Of a stretch of 5,865 nt of DNA, positions 5,726-5,865 are shown piece after piece. How positions within the stretch are numbered: the stretch's first letter is position 1; every line of letters starts with the position of its first letter. Location of the stretch: the NCBI GenBank assembly GCA_001304425.1, contig LJTS01000191.1, positions 1 to 5,865 on the forward strand, written 5' to 3'. The DNA comes from Betaproteobacteria bacterium SG8_40. GTDB lineage: Bacteria > Pseudomonadota > Gammaproteobacteria > Burkholderiales > Eutrophovitaceae. The translations under genes and the position numbers were made by a program. The notes under the pieces are model-generated. The model saw nothing but the letters and a program-made list of their open reading frames with translations, made no database searches and had not been told where the DNA came from.

Positions 5726-5865
5726 ATGAATACCTCAGGTAAGGACGCGGCGAAACAAGGCACGTTCGCGCTCACGATCGCCGCCATTGGTGTCGTTTTC
5801 GGCGACATCGGCACCAGCCCCCTGTACACGATGCGCGAGGCGTTCAGCCCCCGATACGGACTGGC
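5726..5865 (+). CDS. kup: Kup potassium uptake permease, N-terminal part
   Basis: Kup (TrkD) is an inner-membrane potassium/proton symporter of roughly 620-630 residues; only 46 complete codons are present before the window ends. The first 11 residues are short, polar and cytoplasmic (MNTSGKDAAKQ). They are followed by the start of the first membrane segment and the diagnostic signature GVVFGDIGTSPLYT (22-35), then MREAFSP, where the family usually has a similar charged stretch. The start is fixed within this frame because the codon just before the ATG is a TAG stop (5723-5725). The ribosome-binding site is weak. The gene diverges from ridA across a 231-nt region, and two palindromes lie just upstream. 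No frameshift is seen in the visible part; whether the rest is intact cannot be judged. Confidence 0.93.
   Translation, partial: MNTSGKDAAKQGTFALTIAAIGVVFGDIGTSPLYTMREAFSPRYGL

Overview
This window looks like ordinary chromosomal DNA from a fairly GC-rich proteobacterium that makes ubiquinone. It holds four complete genes on the minus strand and the start of one gene on the plus strand. UbiA and UbiD align closely with their Escherichia coli counterparts (UbiA is the same length, 290 aa). UbiA plus UbiD with RecG and RidA suggests a beta- or gammaproteobacterium; I lean towards Betaproteobacteria, but no marker here decides it. I see no tRNA, rRNA, CRISPR array, insertion sequence or phage gene.

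Layout in the direction of minus-strand transcription, from the right: ridA (5494-5114, GTG start), recG (5064-2881), ubiA (2695-1823) and ubiD (1711-239). All four point the same way, with gaps of 49, 185 and 111 nt, so they may be partly co-transcribed. The longer gaps leave room for separate promoters before ubiA and ubiD. I found no intrinsic terminator with a U-tract in any gap. kup starts at 5726 on the plus strand, diverges from ridA, and runs off the right edge after 46 codons.

Functionally, ubiA and ubiD encode two consecutive ubiquinone steps: prenylation of 4-hydroxybenzoate at the membrane, then prFMN-dependent decarboxylation of the product. The other ubi genes, including ubiC (4-hydroxybenzoate supply) and ubiX (prFMN synthesis), are not in the window. 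RecG remodels stalled replication forks and RidA detoxifies reactive enamine/imine intermediates. A ridA-recG neighbourhood is familiar from other proteobacteria, but no shared pathway is implied. Kup is a potassium uptake permease.

The most information-dense non-coding stretch is the 231-nt divergent region between ridA and kup (5495-5725). On the ridA side it has an AT-rich block with a perfect 12-bp tandem duplication and a 7-bp-arm dyad lying between plausible -35 and -10 hexamers. On the kup side it has two perfect 12-bp palindromes sharing an AACGTT core, with centres 21 bp (two helical turns) apart. These look like operators for unknown regulators. I found no convincing evidence of a new multi-gene system; the findings are small regulatory or architectural observations.
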